From contig NZ_PHRF01000067.1 of the NCBI RefSeq assembly GCF_004151105.1, forward strand, positions 1 through 41,959: a stretch of 41,959 nucleotides of DNA, written 5' to 3'. A program made the translations under genes and the position numbers. The notes beneath the pieces were generated by a model, which worked only from the letters and a program-made list of their open reading frames with translations, searched no databases and was not told the DNA's origin. The first letter of the stretch is position 1. Each line of letters opens with the position of its first letter. Below are positions 14,743 to 24,014 of the stretch, in pieces. Source of the stretch: Streptomyces sp. L-9-10. Lineage in GTDB: Bacteria > Actinomycetota > Actinomycetes > Streptomycetales > Streptomycetaceae.

Positions 14743-16121
14743 CGACCCGCGCAGAGATCGCGACATGGCCGGCGGCGGCGCAGCAGGAACTCCTCACCCG
14801 CCTCGAAGCCGCCCTCCAGGACAAAGAGCGCGGCAAAGTCCCCTGGCTCTGCGACCGCGAGACCTGCGACGGTCTGCCCCACACCGGCCGCCAAGGCGCC
14901 CACGCCCGCACCTCCCAGCGGCCCCCTGACAGCAGCTCGTGGGACACCTGGCTCCTTCTTGCCGGCCGTGGTTTCGGGAAGACGAGGACCGGCGCCGAGT
15001 GGGTGTGGCGTATGGCCAAGCAGTACGAGCGCGGCGCTCTCATCGGCCCGACTGCGGCGGACACCCGCGACATCTTGGTGGAGGGCGAGTCGGGGATTCT
15101 CGCCTGCGCCCCGGCCCGGTTCCGGCCGCTGTACGAGCCGTCGAAGCGCCGCTTGACCTACCCCAACGGCGCGATCCAGACCCTCTATTCGGCAGACGAG
15201 CCGGACCGGCTCCGCGGCCCGCAGCACCACTACGGCTGGTTCGACGAACTGGCGGCATGGCGGCGCCTCCGCTCCACCTGGGACATGGCGCAGATGGGTA
15301 TGCGCCTCGGCGACCATCCCAGGATCTGCATCACCACCACCCCCCGGCCGCTCCCGGTCATCAAGGAGCTGCTGAAGGACCTTGCAACGGTTGTTGTCCG
15401 GGGCAGCACCTACGACAACCTGCACAACCTCGCACCAACCTTCCAGCGTGCCGTCGTTTCCAAATACGAGGGCACGACCCTCGGCCGCCAGGAGCTGGAC
15501 GCCGAGGTCCTCGACGACATGCCCGGCGCGCTCGTGGCCCGCAGCATCATCGAAGCCGGACGCGTCGACGAGGCGCGCGCCCTCGAACTCATCGTCGTCG
15601 GCATGGATCCTGCTGGTACCGGCGTCGGCGACGAGACCGGCCTCATCGCAGCCGGCCGCGGAACAGACGGCGTGGACTACGTACTGCGGGACGCCTCGAA
15701 GAAGATGAGCCCCCGCGAGGCCGCCCGCCGTGCATGGGCGCTGGTTGATGAGGTATCCGCGGACGCGCTCGTGTACGAGGACAACCTCGGTAAGCAGTGG
15801 GTGGAGCAGGTCCTGAAGGATGCCTGGAAGGAACTCCACGGCAAGACTCCTCACCCGCCGCTGCGCCGCGTCACGGCCATGGTCGGCAAGAAGCTCCGGG
15901 CGCAGCCGGTCGCGATGCGGTACGAGCAGCAGCGCGTGCGGCACGTCGGTGTCCACGGCGCGCTGGAAGACCAGCTGGCGACGTGGATTCCCGAGGAGGA
16001 CTCGGCGTCCCCGGACCGGATCGACGCGATGGTCCACGCCGTCACGCACCTCATGAAGCGTGACCGTGCCCGGATGGTTCTCGCTTCACCCCACGCCGCG
16101 CCGCAGGGCAGGGCCGCATAG
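14739..16121 (+). CDS. terL: Terminase large subunit
   Basis: A 460-aa packaging motor from GTG 14739. The N-terminal ATPase shows Walker A GRGFGKT (76-82), Walker B ending in FDE (168-170) and a coupling motif ITTTPRP near residue 205. The C-terminal RNase H-like nuclease shows acidic clusters at GMDPAGTG, VYEDN and SPDRIDAMVH, the usual positions of its metal-binding aspartates and glutamates. It pumps DNA into the prohead and cuts concatemers. Length is normal for siphovirus enzymes. The protein is intact. Confidence 0.95.
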   Translation: MTTRAEIATWPAAAQQELLTRLEAALQDKERGKVPWLCDRETCDGLPHTGRQGAHARTSQRPPDSSSWDTWLLLAGRGFGKTRTGAEWVWRMAKQYERGALIGPTAADTRDILVEGESGILACAPARFRPLYEPSKRRLTYPNGAIQTLYSADEPDRLRGPQHHYGWFDELAAWRRLRSTWDMAQMGMRLGDHPRICITTTPRPLPVIKELLKDLATVVVRGSTYDNLHNLAPTFQRAVVSKYEGTTLGRQELDAEVLDDMPGALVARSIIEAGRVDEARALELIVVGMDPAGTGVGDETGLIAAGRGTDGVDYVLRDASKKMSPREAARRAWALVDEVSADALVYEDNLGKQWVEQVLKDAWKELHGKTPHPPLRRVTAMVGKKLRAQPVAMRYEQQRVRHVGVHGALEDQLATWIPEEDSASPDRIDAMVHAVTHLMKRDRARMVLASPHAAPQGRAA

Positions 16122-16123
16122 AG

Positions 16124-16429
16124 ATGGCGACGACTATGGACATCCTGACGCTCGTGCTCGCCGCACTGGCCACCGCCCGGCTCACTCGCCTGATTACCGC
16201 CGACCGGATCACCGAAGCCCCCCGGAACTGGATCATTCGGCGCCTGCCGCGCGAGTCGCTTCTCTCGTACCTGCTCGTGTGCGCCTGGTGCTCGTCCGTA
16301 TACGTGGGCGTCGGTATGGCCGCGGCTTGGTGGGCGTGGGGCGACGAGCGCTGGTTCGCCGCCGGGTGCGCCGCGCTGGCGTTCAGCTACGTCACCGGCT
16401 GGCTCAGCAGCCGAGAGGGTGGTGAGTGA
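16124..16429 (+). CDS. DUF1360-like membrane protein
   Basis: A 101-aa protein from ATG 16124. It shows ARLTRLITADRITEAPR followed by SYLLVCAWCSSVYVG, the signature of the DUF1360 family, with TM segments at about 6-22, 48-70 and 78-96. Such proteins recur beside phage packaging genes in actinophages; their role is unknown. Its stop overlaps the portal's ATG (GTGATG). Confidence 0.75.
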   Translation: MATTMDILTLVLAALATARLTRLITADRITEAPRNWIIRRLPRESLLSYLLVCAWCSSVYVGVGMAAAWWAWGDERWFAAGCAALAFSYVTGWLSSREGGE

Positions 16430-18255
16430 TGCCCCTGCTCAAGCGCCGCAAGGGCGCGGAGGAGCGCGGCACGCGGCCGCGGGTGGTTCTCGCCGCCGCG
16501 GTTCCTGTTACGGGCCCGGATGCCCGCGAGGCGTGGACCGCCCGTCAGGGAGATACCGCCTGGCAGCGGGACGCCTGGTACCACTACGACGCGTGCGGCG
16601 AACTCCGGTCCGCCGTCACCTGGATCGCCAACGCCGTGTCTCGCGCCGAGCTGTATGCGGCCGAAGTCGACCCTGCGACCGGCATGCCGACCGGGCCGAC
16701 CGACAACGCGCAGGCTCAGGCCGCCGTCACCCGCGCGCTCGGCGGCGCGGCCATGCGCGCACAACTCCAGTACACGATGGCCGTCAACTGGCAGATCCCC
16801 GGTGAGGTGTTCGTCCTCGTTCGGCCCGGAACGGCCACGCGGCGCGGTGAGGCTGCGCCGGACGAGTGGGTGGCTCTGTCGGGCACGGAGGTGGATTACA
16901 GCGGCGCCCGCTGGTCGTACAAGGACCCGATGACGGGTGTCAAGAAGGACCTCGCCCCGGACGACCTGCTGATGCGCGTGTGGTCCCCGCACCCGCGGAT
17001 CCAGTACCACGCCGACAGCGCGGTTCGGCCAGCGCTACCCACGTTGAGGGAGATCGAGAAGGCGTCACAGAACATCGCCGCGCGGCTCGACAGCAGGCTC
17101 GCGGGCAACGGGCTGCTGCTCATGCCCGAGGAGGTCGACTTCCCGGAGCAGGCATCCGGTGCCACGGGTGCCGAGGGGTTTATGGAGTATCTGGCCGGCG
17201 TCATGGCCAGGTCTATGCAGTCCCCGGGGACGGCCGCGGCGCAGGTACCGATCACGGCCACACTGCCCGGTGAGCTGGTGGAGAAGATCAAGCATTTGGA
17301 TCTCTCTACCGACTTTGACGCGTCGGTGGTCGCGCTGCGCGTTGACGGCATCCGGCGGCTTGCTGAGTCGCTCGATATGCCAAACGAGGTAGCTGTTGGC
17401 TCGACCGGGGACGCGAATCACTGGGGCGCGTGGCAGGTGGAGGAGTCCACCTACAAGATCTACATCGAGCCTCTTCTTGACCGCCTCGGAGACGCGCTGA
17501 CCACGCACTGGTACCGGCCGACCCTCAAACGGATGGGCGTCACCGACCCGGACCGATACCGGCTCGCCTGGAACACGTCCGAGATCGTCCAGCGCCCGAA
17601 CCGCACGGAAGACCTCAAGTGGCTTTGGGACAACGAACTGATCAGCGATGACGCCATGCGCGCCGAAGTCGGCGTCGGTGACGACGACATTCCCGACGAG
17701 GAACAGGTCCAGTTGCGCCGCCTCGCCAGGGCCATCGTCGCGGCTCCGTCCCTGGCCGATGACCCGCGGGTCGCGCAGCGTCTGTTCGGGTTCGAGATCG
17801 CTCGCACACCCGCAGTGCCTCAGATTGAGGGCGGGCAGCCTCCGCAGGTAGACGCCCCGCCCGCGCGGGATGAGCGTGCACTGCCCGCGACGCAGAACGA
17901 CCAGCCGCCCCAGCTCACCGCGTCTGCCGTGCCGCCCGAGCACCTGATCGCAGCGACAGAGCTCCTCGTGTTCGACGCTCTCTCACGCGCGGGTGGACGC
18001 CTCCTCAAGGCTCCGCTGCGCGGACAGTTCGGGTCGGTGGCCAAGCACGAGCTGTACCTGAAGATCCCGTACGACCCGCACGGCGAGGGCGTGGTGGACC
18101 GGCTCCTCGAAGGGTCGTTCCAGTTCACCGGGCACGTCGCGGAGGCATTCGGCCGGGACCGAGAGCAGCTTTCCACCCAGGTAGAGGAGTACGTCACCGT
18201 GCTCCTCACGACCCGTACGGCGCACGACCGGGCGATGCTGCGACGGTTCCTGTGA
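16429..18255 (+). CDS. Portal protein
   Basis: A 608-aa protein from ATG 16429, which overlaps the previous stop. An N-terminal core includes YDACGELRSAVTWIANAVSRA (about 47-67), a common portal entry motif. Conserved helices and a wing region follow (VDGIRRLAESLDMPNEV, TGDANHWGAW, WNTSEIVQRPNRTEDL), and a long helical C-terminal domain (about 500-608) may enter the capsid. It would form the 12-mer ring through which DNA is packed and to which the tail joins. Position between large terminase and MuF-like gene supports the call. Confidence 0.9.
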   Translation: MPLLKRRKGAEERGTRPRVVLAAAVPVTGPDAREAWTARQGDTAWQRDAWYHYDACGELRSAVTWIANAVSRAELYAAEVDPATGMPTGPTDNAQAQAAVTRALGGAAMRAQLQYTMAVNWQIPGEVFVLVRPGTATRRGEAAPDEWVALSGTEVDYSGARWSYKDPMTGVKKDLAPDDLLMRVWSPHPRIQYHADSAVRPALPTLREIEKASQNIAARLDSRLAGNGLLLMPEEVDFPEQASGATGAEGFMEYLAGVMARSMQSPGTAAAQVPITATLPGELVEKIKHLDLSTDFDASVVALRVDGIRRLAESLDMPNEVAVGSTGDANHWGAWQVEESTYKIYIEPLLDRLGDALTTHWYRPTLKRMGVTDPDRYRLAWNTSEIVQRPNRTEDLKWLWDNELISDDAMRAEVGVGDDDIPDEEQVQLRRLARAIVAAPSLADDPRVAQRLFGFEIARTPAVPQIEGGQPPQVDAPPARDERALPATQNDQPPQLTASAVPPEHLIAATELLVFDALSRAGGRLLKAPLRGQFGSVAKHELYLKIPYDPHGEGVVDRLLEGSFQFTGHVAEAFGRDREQLSTQVEEYVTVLLTTRTAHDRAMLRRFL

Positions 18256-19055
18256 CGAGCCCGCCGCAGGATGAGCATCTGCCCGCGCGGCTACGCGCGC
18301 AGGCCATCATCCGCGACGGTGAACAGCGCATCGGCCGCGCCTGGTTCCGGTCCCTTTCTCGCTTCCTGGACCGCGTACGGCCCGCCGTCGCACCGCCGGA
18401 CGGCCCGCTCGATCCCAACCGGGTCAGCGACAGCGCGCAGTTCTGGACTGACGAGGTCAACGTCCAGGTCGTGCCGGAGATCTCCAATGTCCTGCGCCGT
18501 ACGTGGCGCCGCGTCACCAGTGCTGGAGAGCCCGTCACCGATCCGTACGTGGCGGACTACCTGAACGACGCGGGCAACCGGCTCGTGCGGGTGCCGGACG
18601 AGGTGTACGCCCGGATCGTGGTGGAGATCGAGCACGGGATCCGTGAGGGCCGGCCGATCCCGGATGTGGCGGCGGATGTGCGCACGATCCTCACGGTGTC
18701 GGGGTCGGAGCTGTGGCCGAACCGCGCGCGGGTGGTGGCCAGGACCGAGGTGATGGGCGCGGTCAACGCCGGGGTTTTCCGCAGCGCACAGCTGGACGCG
18801 GCGGCGCGTGGGGACATGGCACCGATGAAAGTGTGGCTCGCGACGGAGGACCAGCGGACACGGCCAACGCACCGCGCGGCGGACGGACAGCGCACCCTGC
18901 TGGGCTCGCCGTTCGAAGTGGGCGGGGCCCGGCTCCTGTTCCCGGGGGATCCGCGTGGCCCGGCGCAAGAGGTAATTCAGTGCCGGTGCACGCTGCTACC
19001 GGTGGTCCTTGGCGAAACGCTCGACTGGACCGACCGACAGAACCCGAGAGGCTGA
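18252..19055 (+). CDS. MuF-like head morphogenesis protein
   Basis: A 267-aa protein from GTG 18252, overlapping the portal stop (GTGA). Its C-terminal half has the SPP1 gp7/Mu F pattern: RTEVMGAVNAG (about 162-172), KVWLATEDQRTRPTHRAADGQ (about 192-212) and IQCRCTLLPV near residue 243. MuF-like proteins are minor head proteins that sit near the portal and may be ejected with the DNA. No toxin domain is attached here. Confidence 0.85.
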   Translation: MTSPPQDEHLPARLRAQAIIRDGEQRIGRAWFRSLSRFLDRVRPAVAPPDGPLDPNRVSDSAQFWTDEVNVQVVPEISNVLRRTWRRVTSAGEPVTDPYVADYLNDAGNRLVRVPDEVYARIVVEIEHGIREGRPIPDVAADVRTILTVSGSELWPNRARVVARTEVMGAVNAGVFRSAQLDAAARGDMAPMKVWLATEDQRTRPTHRAADGQRTLLGSPFEVGGARLLFPGDPRGPAQEVIQCRCTLLPVVLGETLDWTDRQNPRG

Positions 19056-19057
19056 CC

Positions 19058-20815
19058 ATGGCCCTGACCGCTGCGGCGAACATGAGCGGCGCCATCGTGG
19101 CGTTCCTGCCCGCCGACCCCGACACCCTCACCGTGCCCGACGGCGACCCGGCCGAGCAGCTGCACATCACCCTGCTGTACCTCACCGACGACAACGCTGA
19201 GCTGGACGAGGAGCAGCGCCAGTTCATTGCGCAGGCCCTCGCCGATGTCGCGCCGGACGGGCCGATCGAGGCGACCGTGACCGGAGTGCAGGGCCTCGGT
19301 GAGGACGATCCACAGGCGATCGTGCTAATGCTCGACTCGCCCGAGCTCCAAACCATGCGGGAGACCGTCAAGGCCGCGCTGGCCGACGGCATCCCCGTGC
19401 CGGAGGACCGCTTCCCCGAGTACCTGCCGCACCTGACCATCGGATACGGCATCGACCCCGACGCGCTTGCGGACCAGGTCGGTACGACGGTCGTCCTGGA
19501 CCGGCTGGCAGCCATGTACGGGCCCGACCATGAAGAGATCCCCCTGACTGCCGCAGCGTCGCCGGTGGTCGCGTGCGCTGAGAGGAGCATGATGCCCAGA
19601 CGCTGGAACGCCGTACTCGCCCGCATCGGGGTGCCCACCGGAGACGGCCGCATTCTCGCGCCCGGCGCCATCACATCCCGCGACCTTCCCCTGCCTTTGT
19701 CCTGGCAGCGCCAGAGCGCCGACGGCCACTGGGGCTCGGTCGTGGTGGGCCGTATCGAGTCGATCTCGGTCACCGACGACATGGTCACCGCGTCCGGGTC
19801 GCTGCTGTCCGAGGACGGCTGGCAGGTGATCGAGCACATCGAGGCTGGAGTCATTGGCCCGAGCGTGGACCTGGACGATCTGGAGTACGTGATCGACGAC
19901 CAGGACCGGGCCGTCATCACCCGGGGCCGGATCGCTGGAGCAACGCTGGTGGCGATCCCCGCGTTCGCGGACGTGTCAATCAACCTCATGCCGCTGCCCG
20001 CTCCGCCCCCTGCAGACGAGCCGGTGTGGGACGAGTACGACGAGCTGGTGCGCACAGCCTATGAACCCGCGTACGCAGCAAAGTTGGCGATGTTCGCGGC
20101 TGCTCGCACGGAGCGGCCGGCATTCACGGATTCGCTTCTCCCGTCGCTGGAGTGGTTCACAAACCCGGGGCTGACGTCGCTGACCCCGCTCTCTGTGACA
20201 CCCGATGGGCGCGTGTATGGGCACGTGGCGGGCTGGGACTCGTGCCATGTCGGACTCCCCGGCTGCGTCACCCCGCCCACCAGCCAAACCGGTTACAGCT
20301 ACTTCATGGTCGGGGAACAGTGCACCGCTGAAGGCACAACGGTGCCCGTGGGGACACTCACTGTGGGCGGCGGCCACGCGGACCCGCAGCTCGGGTTCCG
20401 AGCGGCGGCCGAGCACTACGACGACATTGGCACCGCCGTCGCGCGGGTGTTCGCGGGCGAGGACGAGCACGGCATCTGGGTGTCCGGCTGGGTCCTCCCC
20501 GACGCGGACCCGGTGCGGGTGGAGCAGTTCAAGGCGTCCCCGGTCAGCGGGGATTGGCGGCGGATCGGCGGATCGTTGGAGCTGATTGCCGTGTGCAGCG
20601 TGAACACGCCGGGATTCCCGGTGCCGCGCACGCTGGTCAAGTTCGCTGCCGGGGCGCAGCGGGCGCTGATCGGCACGTTCGGCCCCATGCGCGGCCGCGT
20701 AGTCGAGGGCGCCGAACCGGCGCCCGCCGCCACCATGCCCGAGGCCGAGCCCGGCCCGGACAGTACCGAGGCCCGCGCCAAGTGGGCGCGCGCCGTCTGG
20801 AATGAGAGGAACTGA
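19058..20815 (+). CDS. 2H phosphoesterase fused to capsid maturation protease
   Basis: A 585-aa protein from ATG 19058. Residues about 8-165 form a 2H phosphoesterase (2'-5' RNA ligase-like) with both signature tetrads, HITL (36-39) and HLTI (125-128), at a normal spacing of 89 residues. Residues about 180-320 look like the phage prohead protease seen in actinophages: PLPLSWQRQ, H224 in GHWGSVVVGRI, S269 in GPSVDLDD. The remaining 260 residues contain a cysteine-bearing domain (GHVAGWDSCH, C-terminal IGGSLELIAVCSV) usual in these capsid proteases. The protease should trim scaffold and capsid. The 2H domain's substrate is unknown; a role against host RNA or nucleotide-signal defence is only an idea. 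Confidence 0.8.
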   Translation: MALTAAANMSGAIVAFLPADPDTLTVPDGDPAEQLHITLLYLTDDNAELDEEQRQFIAQALADVAPDGPIEATVTGVQGLGEDDPQAIVLMLDSPELQTMRETVKAALADGIPVPEDRFPEYLPHLTIGYGIDPDALADQVGTTVVLDRLAAMYGPDHEEIPLTAAASPVVACAERSMMPRRWNAVLARIGVPTGDGRILAPGAITSRDLPLPLSWQRQSADGHWGSVVVGRIESISVTDDMVTASGSLLSEDGWQVIEHIEAGVIGPSVDLDDLEYVIDDQDRAVITRGRIAGATLVAIPAFADVSINLMPLPAPPPADEPVWDEYDELVRTAYEPAYAAKLAMFAAARTERPAFTDSLLPSLEWFTNPGLTSLTPLSVTPDGRVYGHVAGWDSCHVGLPGCVTPPTSQTGYSYFMVGEQCTAEGTTVPVGTLTVGGGHADPQLGFRAAAEHYDDIGTAVARVFAGEDEHGIWVSGWVLPDADPVRVEQFKASPVSGDWRRIGGSLELIAVCSVNTPGFPVPRTLVKFAAGAQRALIGTFGPMRGRVVEGAEPAPAATMPEAEPGPDSTEARAKWARAVWNERN

Positions 20816-20817
20816 TC

Positions 20818-20970
20818 ATGGCCTGTGGCACCTGCGGCCGAGCCGCATCCAACGTCGACTACGAAGTCAAGACCAACGACGGCAAGACCAAGACCGTCTC
20901 CAGCATCGCCGAGGCCCGAATCCTCATCGCACAGAGCGGCGGTACGTACAAGGCAGTCCCCAAGAAGTAA
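20818..20970 (+). CDS. Small CxxC protein, DUF7196-like
   Basis: A 50-aa protein from ATG 20818, two bases after the previous stop and behind GAGAGGAA. It begins MACGTCGR and continues YEVKTNDGKTKTVSS and AEARILIAQSGGTYKAV, a pattern I associate with the DUF7196-like proteins found just before actinophage capsid genes. Its role is unknown. A 134-base gap with a small hairpin (GCGCGA-AA-TCGCGC, 20992-21005) separates it from the capsid gene. Confidence 0.6.
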   Translation: MACGTCGRAASNVDYEVKTNDGKTKTVSSIAEARILIAQSGGTYKAVPKK

Positions 20971-21104
20971 ACGGGGCCTATTCCCCACTTGGCGCGAAAT
21001 CGCGCTACCCTGTGCACAGCCTTACGGGTGCTGAGCTGTGAGCCGGCCCGGAGACGTGACGAACCACCTCACCGATCCGCGCCGACTCCAGCAGGAGCAG
21101 CATC

Positions 21105-22853
21105 ATGGCCACCGAGCCCACCACCCCCGAAACCCCGGCCCCGTTCGACGCGACCGCGCTCAACGACGAGGCCCTGTACGCCGAGTACGCCCGCGTGAAG
21201 GCCCGCGGCGCCGAACTCTCTGCGCAGCAGGACCTGTCCGCCGAGGAGATCACCGAGTTCACCATCCTCGGTGACCGCGTCGACGTCGTGCGCGCCGAGA
21301 TCGAGACCCGCGAGGCCGCCGCCGCCGAACTGGCCGTCCGCCGGTCCGCGTTCGCCGCGCTCCCCGACCTCACCCCGCCGGTCGCCCCGGAACCCCCGGC
21401 CGCGGTCGAGACGCCCGCCGCGCCCCAGCCCGTTGCCCCCGCAGTCGTGCCGTCGGTCGCCGAGCTGGGAGCACAGCCCCCGGAGCCCCCGGTCGTCCTC
21501 GGCCGCGAGCGCGCGCGGGAGTTCTCCATCGTCCTCACCTCCGACGGCGCCGCCTCCGTGGGCAAGCGGTACGGCGAGGAGGTCACCGTCGCCGACGTGT
21601 CCGCAGCCGTCGCGAAGTCCTTCTCCTCGTACGGGCGGGCCGGAGGCGGCCAGTCCTCGAAGCGGACCCTCGCGCAGTTCTCCCGCAGCCGCGGCGACGA
21701 GTTCCAGCTCGGCCGGGGCGAGGAGGACGACTACACGGCGATCGAGCGGGCCCGGAAGGAGTCGCGTCTTGACGGCGGTTCGCTCCTCAAGGCGTGGGCC
21801 GGGCAGGTCACCGAGGACGCCAACAGCCTCACCGCGGCGGCCGGATGGTGTGCCCCGTCGGAGAACCTGTACGACACCTGCGGCCTGTGGTCGATGGACG
21901 GGATGCTCGACCTGCCGACCCTCACCGCGAGCAGAGGCGGTTTCAACTACGCGAGCAACCAGCCGACGTACGCCGACCTCCAGGCGTCCACGAGCTTCAC
22001 CGTCCTCACCGAGGCGCAGGTGATCGCGGACACCGCGAAGAACTGTGCCGAGATCCCCTGCCCGACGTTCACGGACGCCCGCCTTGATGTCGCAGTGTCC
22101 TGTATCACCGCGTCGTTCATGCAGATGGCCGGGTACCCGGAGTGGGTCAACAACTACGTCGACGGCCTGCTCACCAACCACGCCCACAAGCTCAACGGCA
22201 ACATCATCGCGAGGATCGCCACCAAGGCCGGCGCGGCCACGGTGATCCCCGCGCAGGGCGCGACCCCCGCGCCGGGCTCCGGTCCGGACTCGTCGGCGAC
22301 GGCGTCCCTGCTGGCGGCGCTGGAGCTCGCAGCGACGGACATGCGGTACCGGGAGCGGATGCCGTTCAGCCAGACCTTCGAGGTGATCCTCCCGCAGTGG
22401 TCGCTCGCGCAGATCCGCGCCGACCTGTCGCGCCGGAATGCCTACCCGAACGACCCATTCGCGATCACCAACCAGATGATCGTGTCCTGGTTCGCGACCC
22501 GCAACATCAGGCCCCAGTTCGTGTACGACTTCCAGGACGCCTACGCCACCACCCCGCCCACCGGACTCCCCGGCGGCACAGCGGCGCTCACCGCCCTCCC
22601 GGTCACCGTGAACTTCCTGATCTACCCGGCCGGGGCCGTCGTCCTCGCCCGCCAGGACGTCGTCACCCTCAGCTCCGTGTACGACGCGGCGAACCTCCAG
22701 CAGAACCTGTTCACCAGGCTCTTCAGCGAGGAGGGCTTCCAGCCCATCTACCCGTGCGGCTCCATCCGTCAGTACACCGCGCAGCTCTGCCCGTCCGGCG
22801 CCACCGGCGCCCAGGTCTGGTCGTCCTGCGCCGTCCCTGCCGCCGCGGCCTGA
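21105..22853 (+). CDS. Major capsid protein (HK97-like fold)
   Basis: A 582-aa protein from ATG 21105, with GCAGGAG about seven bases upstream. Residues about 1-130 are helical, acidic and proline/alanine-rich and look like a built-in scaffold (delta) domain, expected to be removed by the upstream protease. The rest includes typical capsid segments: NLYDTCGLW, MAGYPEWVNNYVDGLLTNHA, FEVILPQWSLAQIRADL and a C-terminal VNFLIYPAGAVVLARQDVV. Its place after portal, MuF-like and protease genes, and a hairpin right after it, support the call. Confidence 0.85.
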   Translation: MATEPTTPETPAPFDATALNDEALYAEYARVKARGAELSAQQDLSAEEITEFTILGDRVDVVRAEIETREAAAAELAVRRSAFAALPDLTPPVAPEPPAAVETPAAPQPVAPAVVPSVAELGAQPPEPPVVLGRERAREFSIVLTSDGAASVGKRYGEEVTVADVSAAVAKSFSSYGRAGGGQSSKRTLAQFSRSRGDEFQLGRGEEDDYTAIERARKESRLDGGSLLKAWAGQVTEDANSLTAAAGWCAPSENLYDTCGLWSMDGMLDLPTLTASRGGFNYASNQPTYADLQASTSFTVLTEAQVIADTAKNCAEIPCPTFTDARLDVAVSCITASFMQMAGYPEWVNNYVDGLLTNHAHKLNGNIIARIATKAGAATVIPAQGATPAPGSGPDSSATASLLAALELAATDMRYRERMPFSQTFEVILPQWSLAQIRADLSRRNAYPNDPFAITNQMIVSWFATRNIRPQFVYDFQDAYATTPPTGLPGGTAALTALPVTVNFLIYPAGAVVLARQDVVTLSSVYDAANLQQNLFTRLFSEEGFQPIYPCGSIRQYTAQLCPSGATGAQVWSSCAVPAAAA

Positions 22854-22868
22854 CCTTCCCCTCTGACC

Positions 22869-22900
22869 GGCGGCCGGGCCCCGTCCCTGGCCCGGCCGCC
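22869..22900 (+). terminator. Intra-operon hairpin after the capsid gene
   Basis: Perfect 12-bp arms GGCGGCCGGGCC (22869-22880) and GGCCCGGCCGCC (22889-22900) with an 8-nt loop, 15 bases after the capsid stop and inside the late operon. It may end part of the transcripts or protect the capsid mRNA's 3' end, so raising capsid yield relative to downstream genes. Confidence 0.65.
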
Positions 22901-22923
22901 ACTCACCACAGAAGGGAGGGACC

Positions 22924-23787
22924 ATGGCAGGAATCCTCACGAACCCGCAGCTCGTCGAAGCACCCTCACCGGGCAGGCTCCGCTACGGCGTGTTCACCGC
23001 AGCCCGGCTAACGGACGACCTCGACGCGAGGACCGTGGCATCTGGCTTCCAGTTCCCCGCAGAGGACTGCGGCGTCGCCCGCCTGTACGACGCGAACTGC
23101 GACACCAACCCTGAGAAGGTTTTCGACGAGGGCCTCGGGTACGTCGCGGGTGACCCGTACTGGGTGTACGCCACCCACAAGTGCGGCTCGGTTGGCCGTA
23201 CTTCGCAGGAGGTCGAGCGGACCGTACGGCGCAAGTTGGCCGGAGCGGAGCAGGAGCAGGTAGAGGCCGCGGTCTGGGGCGGCACGTCGCCGCCCGTGGA
23301 TCCGGCGCTCACCACCACGGCCGGTGTTGTCACGGTCACCCCGGACGCGCCCGGCGCCGGCGCCGCGATCGCCGCGCTGGAGCAGTCCTTCTACGACGCG
23401 TACGGCTACGTCGGCACCATCCACATCAACACCCGCGCCTACGCGGCACTCACCTATGCCGAGCTGATCAGCGACACCCCGTCGGCCGGTGTCCTCACCA
23501 CGCCGCTCGGTTCCGCCTGGTCCATCGGCTCGGGCTACGGCATCACCGGCCCGGCCGGCGCCGCCCCGACCGCCGGGTCGGTGTGGGCGTTCATGACGCC
23601 GCCGGTGTGGATCCGCCGCATGGCCCGGCCGATCGTCCCGGACGTCGTCCAGACGATGGACCGCATCCACAACCAGTACATGGCGCTTGCGGAGCGGGTG
23701 TACGCGCACACGTGGGCCTGCCCAATCGTCCACGCCGTGCAGGTGCCCGTCGCCGCCCCGGCGACCGTCGATATCACCCCGGCATGA
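22924..23787 (+). CDS. Capsid-adjacent structural protein
   Basis: A 287-aa protein from ATG 22924 with AGGGAGG upstream. It has a beta-rich N-terminal part and a C-terminal segment VVQTMDRIHNQYMALAERVY (about 242-261) followed by a beta strand pair, an ending reminiscent of HK97-fold capsid proteins. It may be a second capsid-fold, decoration or minor head protein. The resemblance is weak, so the call is by position. Confidence 0.55.
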   Translation: MAGILTNPQLVEAPSPGRLRYGVFTAARLTDDLDARTVASGFQFPAEDCGVARLYDANCDTNPEKVFDEGLGYVAGDPYWVYATHKCGSVGRTSQEVERTVRRKLAGAEQEQVEAAVWGGTSPPVDPALTTTAGVVTVTPDAPGAGAAIAALEQSFYDAYGYVGTIHINTRAYAALTYAELISDTPSAGVLTTPLGSAWSIGSGYGITGPAGAAPTAGSVWAFMTPPVWIRRMARPIVPDVVQTMDRIHNQYMALAERVYAHTWACPIVHAVQVPVAAPATVDITPA

Positions 23788-23804
23788 CCCCCATGGAGAC
23801 GCTG

Positions 23805-24014
23805 ATGAGCGAGTACAGCCGGGTGGTCCCGCCGCCCGGAGAGATCAAGGAGACCGCGAAGCTCCTGCTGGAAATCGCGGATGACCCGCAGGACGTACGC
23901 ACGGTCGCGGGCGGCGGCGAGTTCGTTGTCCCGGCTGAGCTGGCGGACGCCTACCACCGAAAGGTCAGCGCCCCCAAGGGCCGCGCGACCACGAGTAAGA
24001 AGGGCGATGCCTGA
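23805..24014 (+). CDS. Small structural-operon protein, unknown
   Basis: A 69-aa protein. ATG 23805 has GGAGA seven bases upstream; ATG 23784 overlaps the previous stop and would add seven residues. It contains EIKETAKLLLEIADD (about 13-27) and ends in a basic, disordered tail (GRATTSKKGDA). It may be a small head-tail joining protein, but the sequence gives no direct evidence. Its stop overlaps the next ATG (TGATG). Confidence 0.55.
   Translation: MSEYSRVVPPPGEIKETAKLLLEIADDPQDVRTVAGGGEFVVPAELADAYHRKVSAPKGRATTSKKGDA

Noticed and set aside
14658..16049. 463-codon - strand frame opposite the large terminase
   Set aside because: Shadow of terL; composition typical of antisense high-GC frames.
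21069..22940. 623-codon open frame on the - strand opposite the capsid gene
   Set aside because: It is the antisense of a well-supported capsid gene, is G/R/A/E-rich with no fold-like pattern, and arises from high third-position GC.
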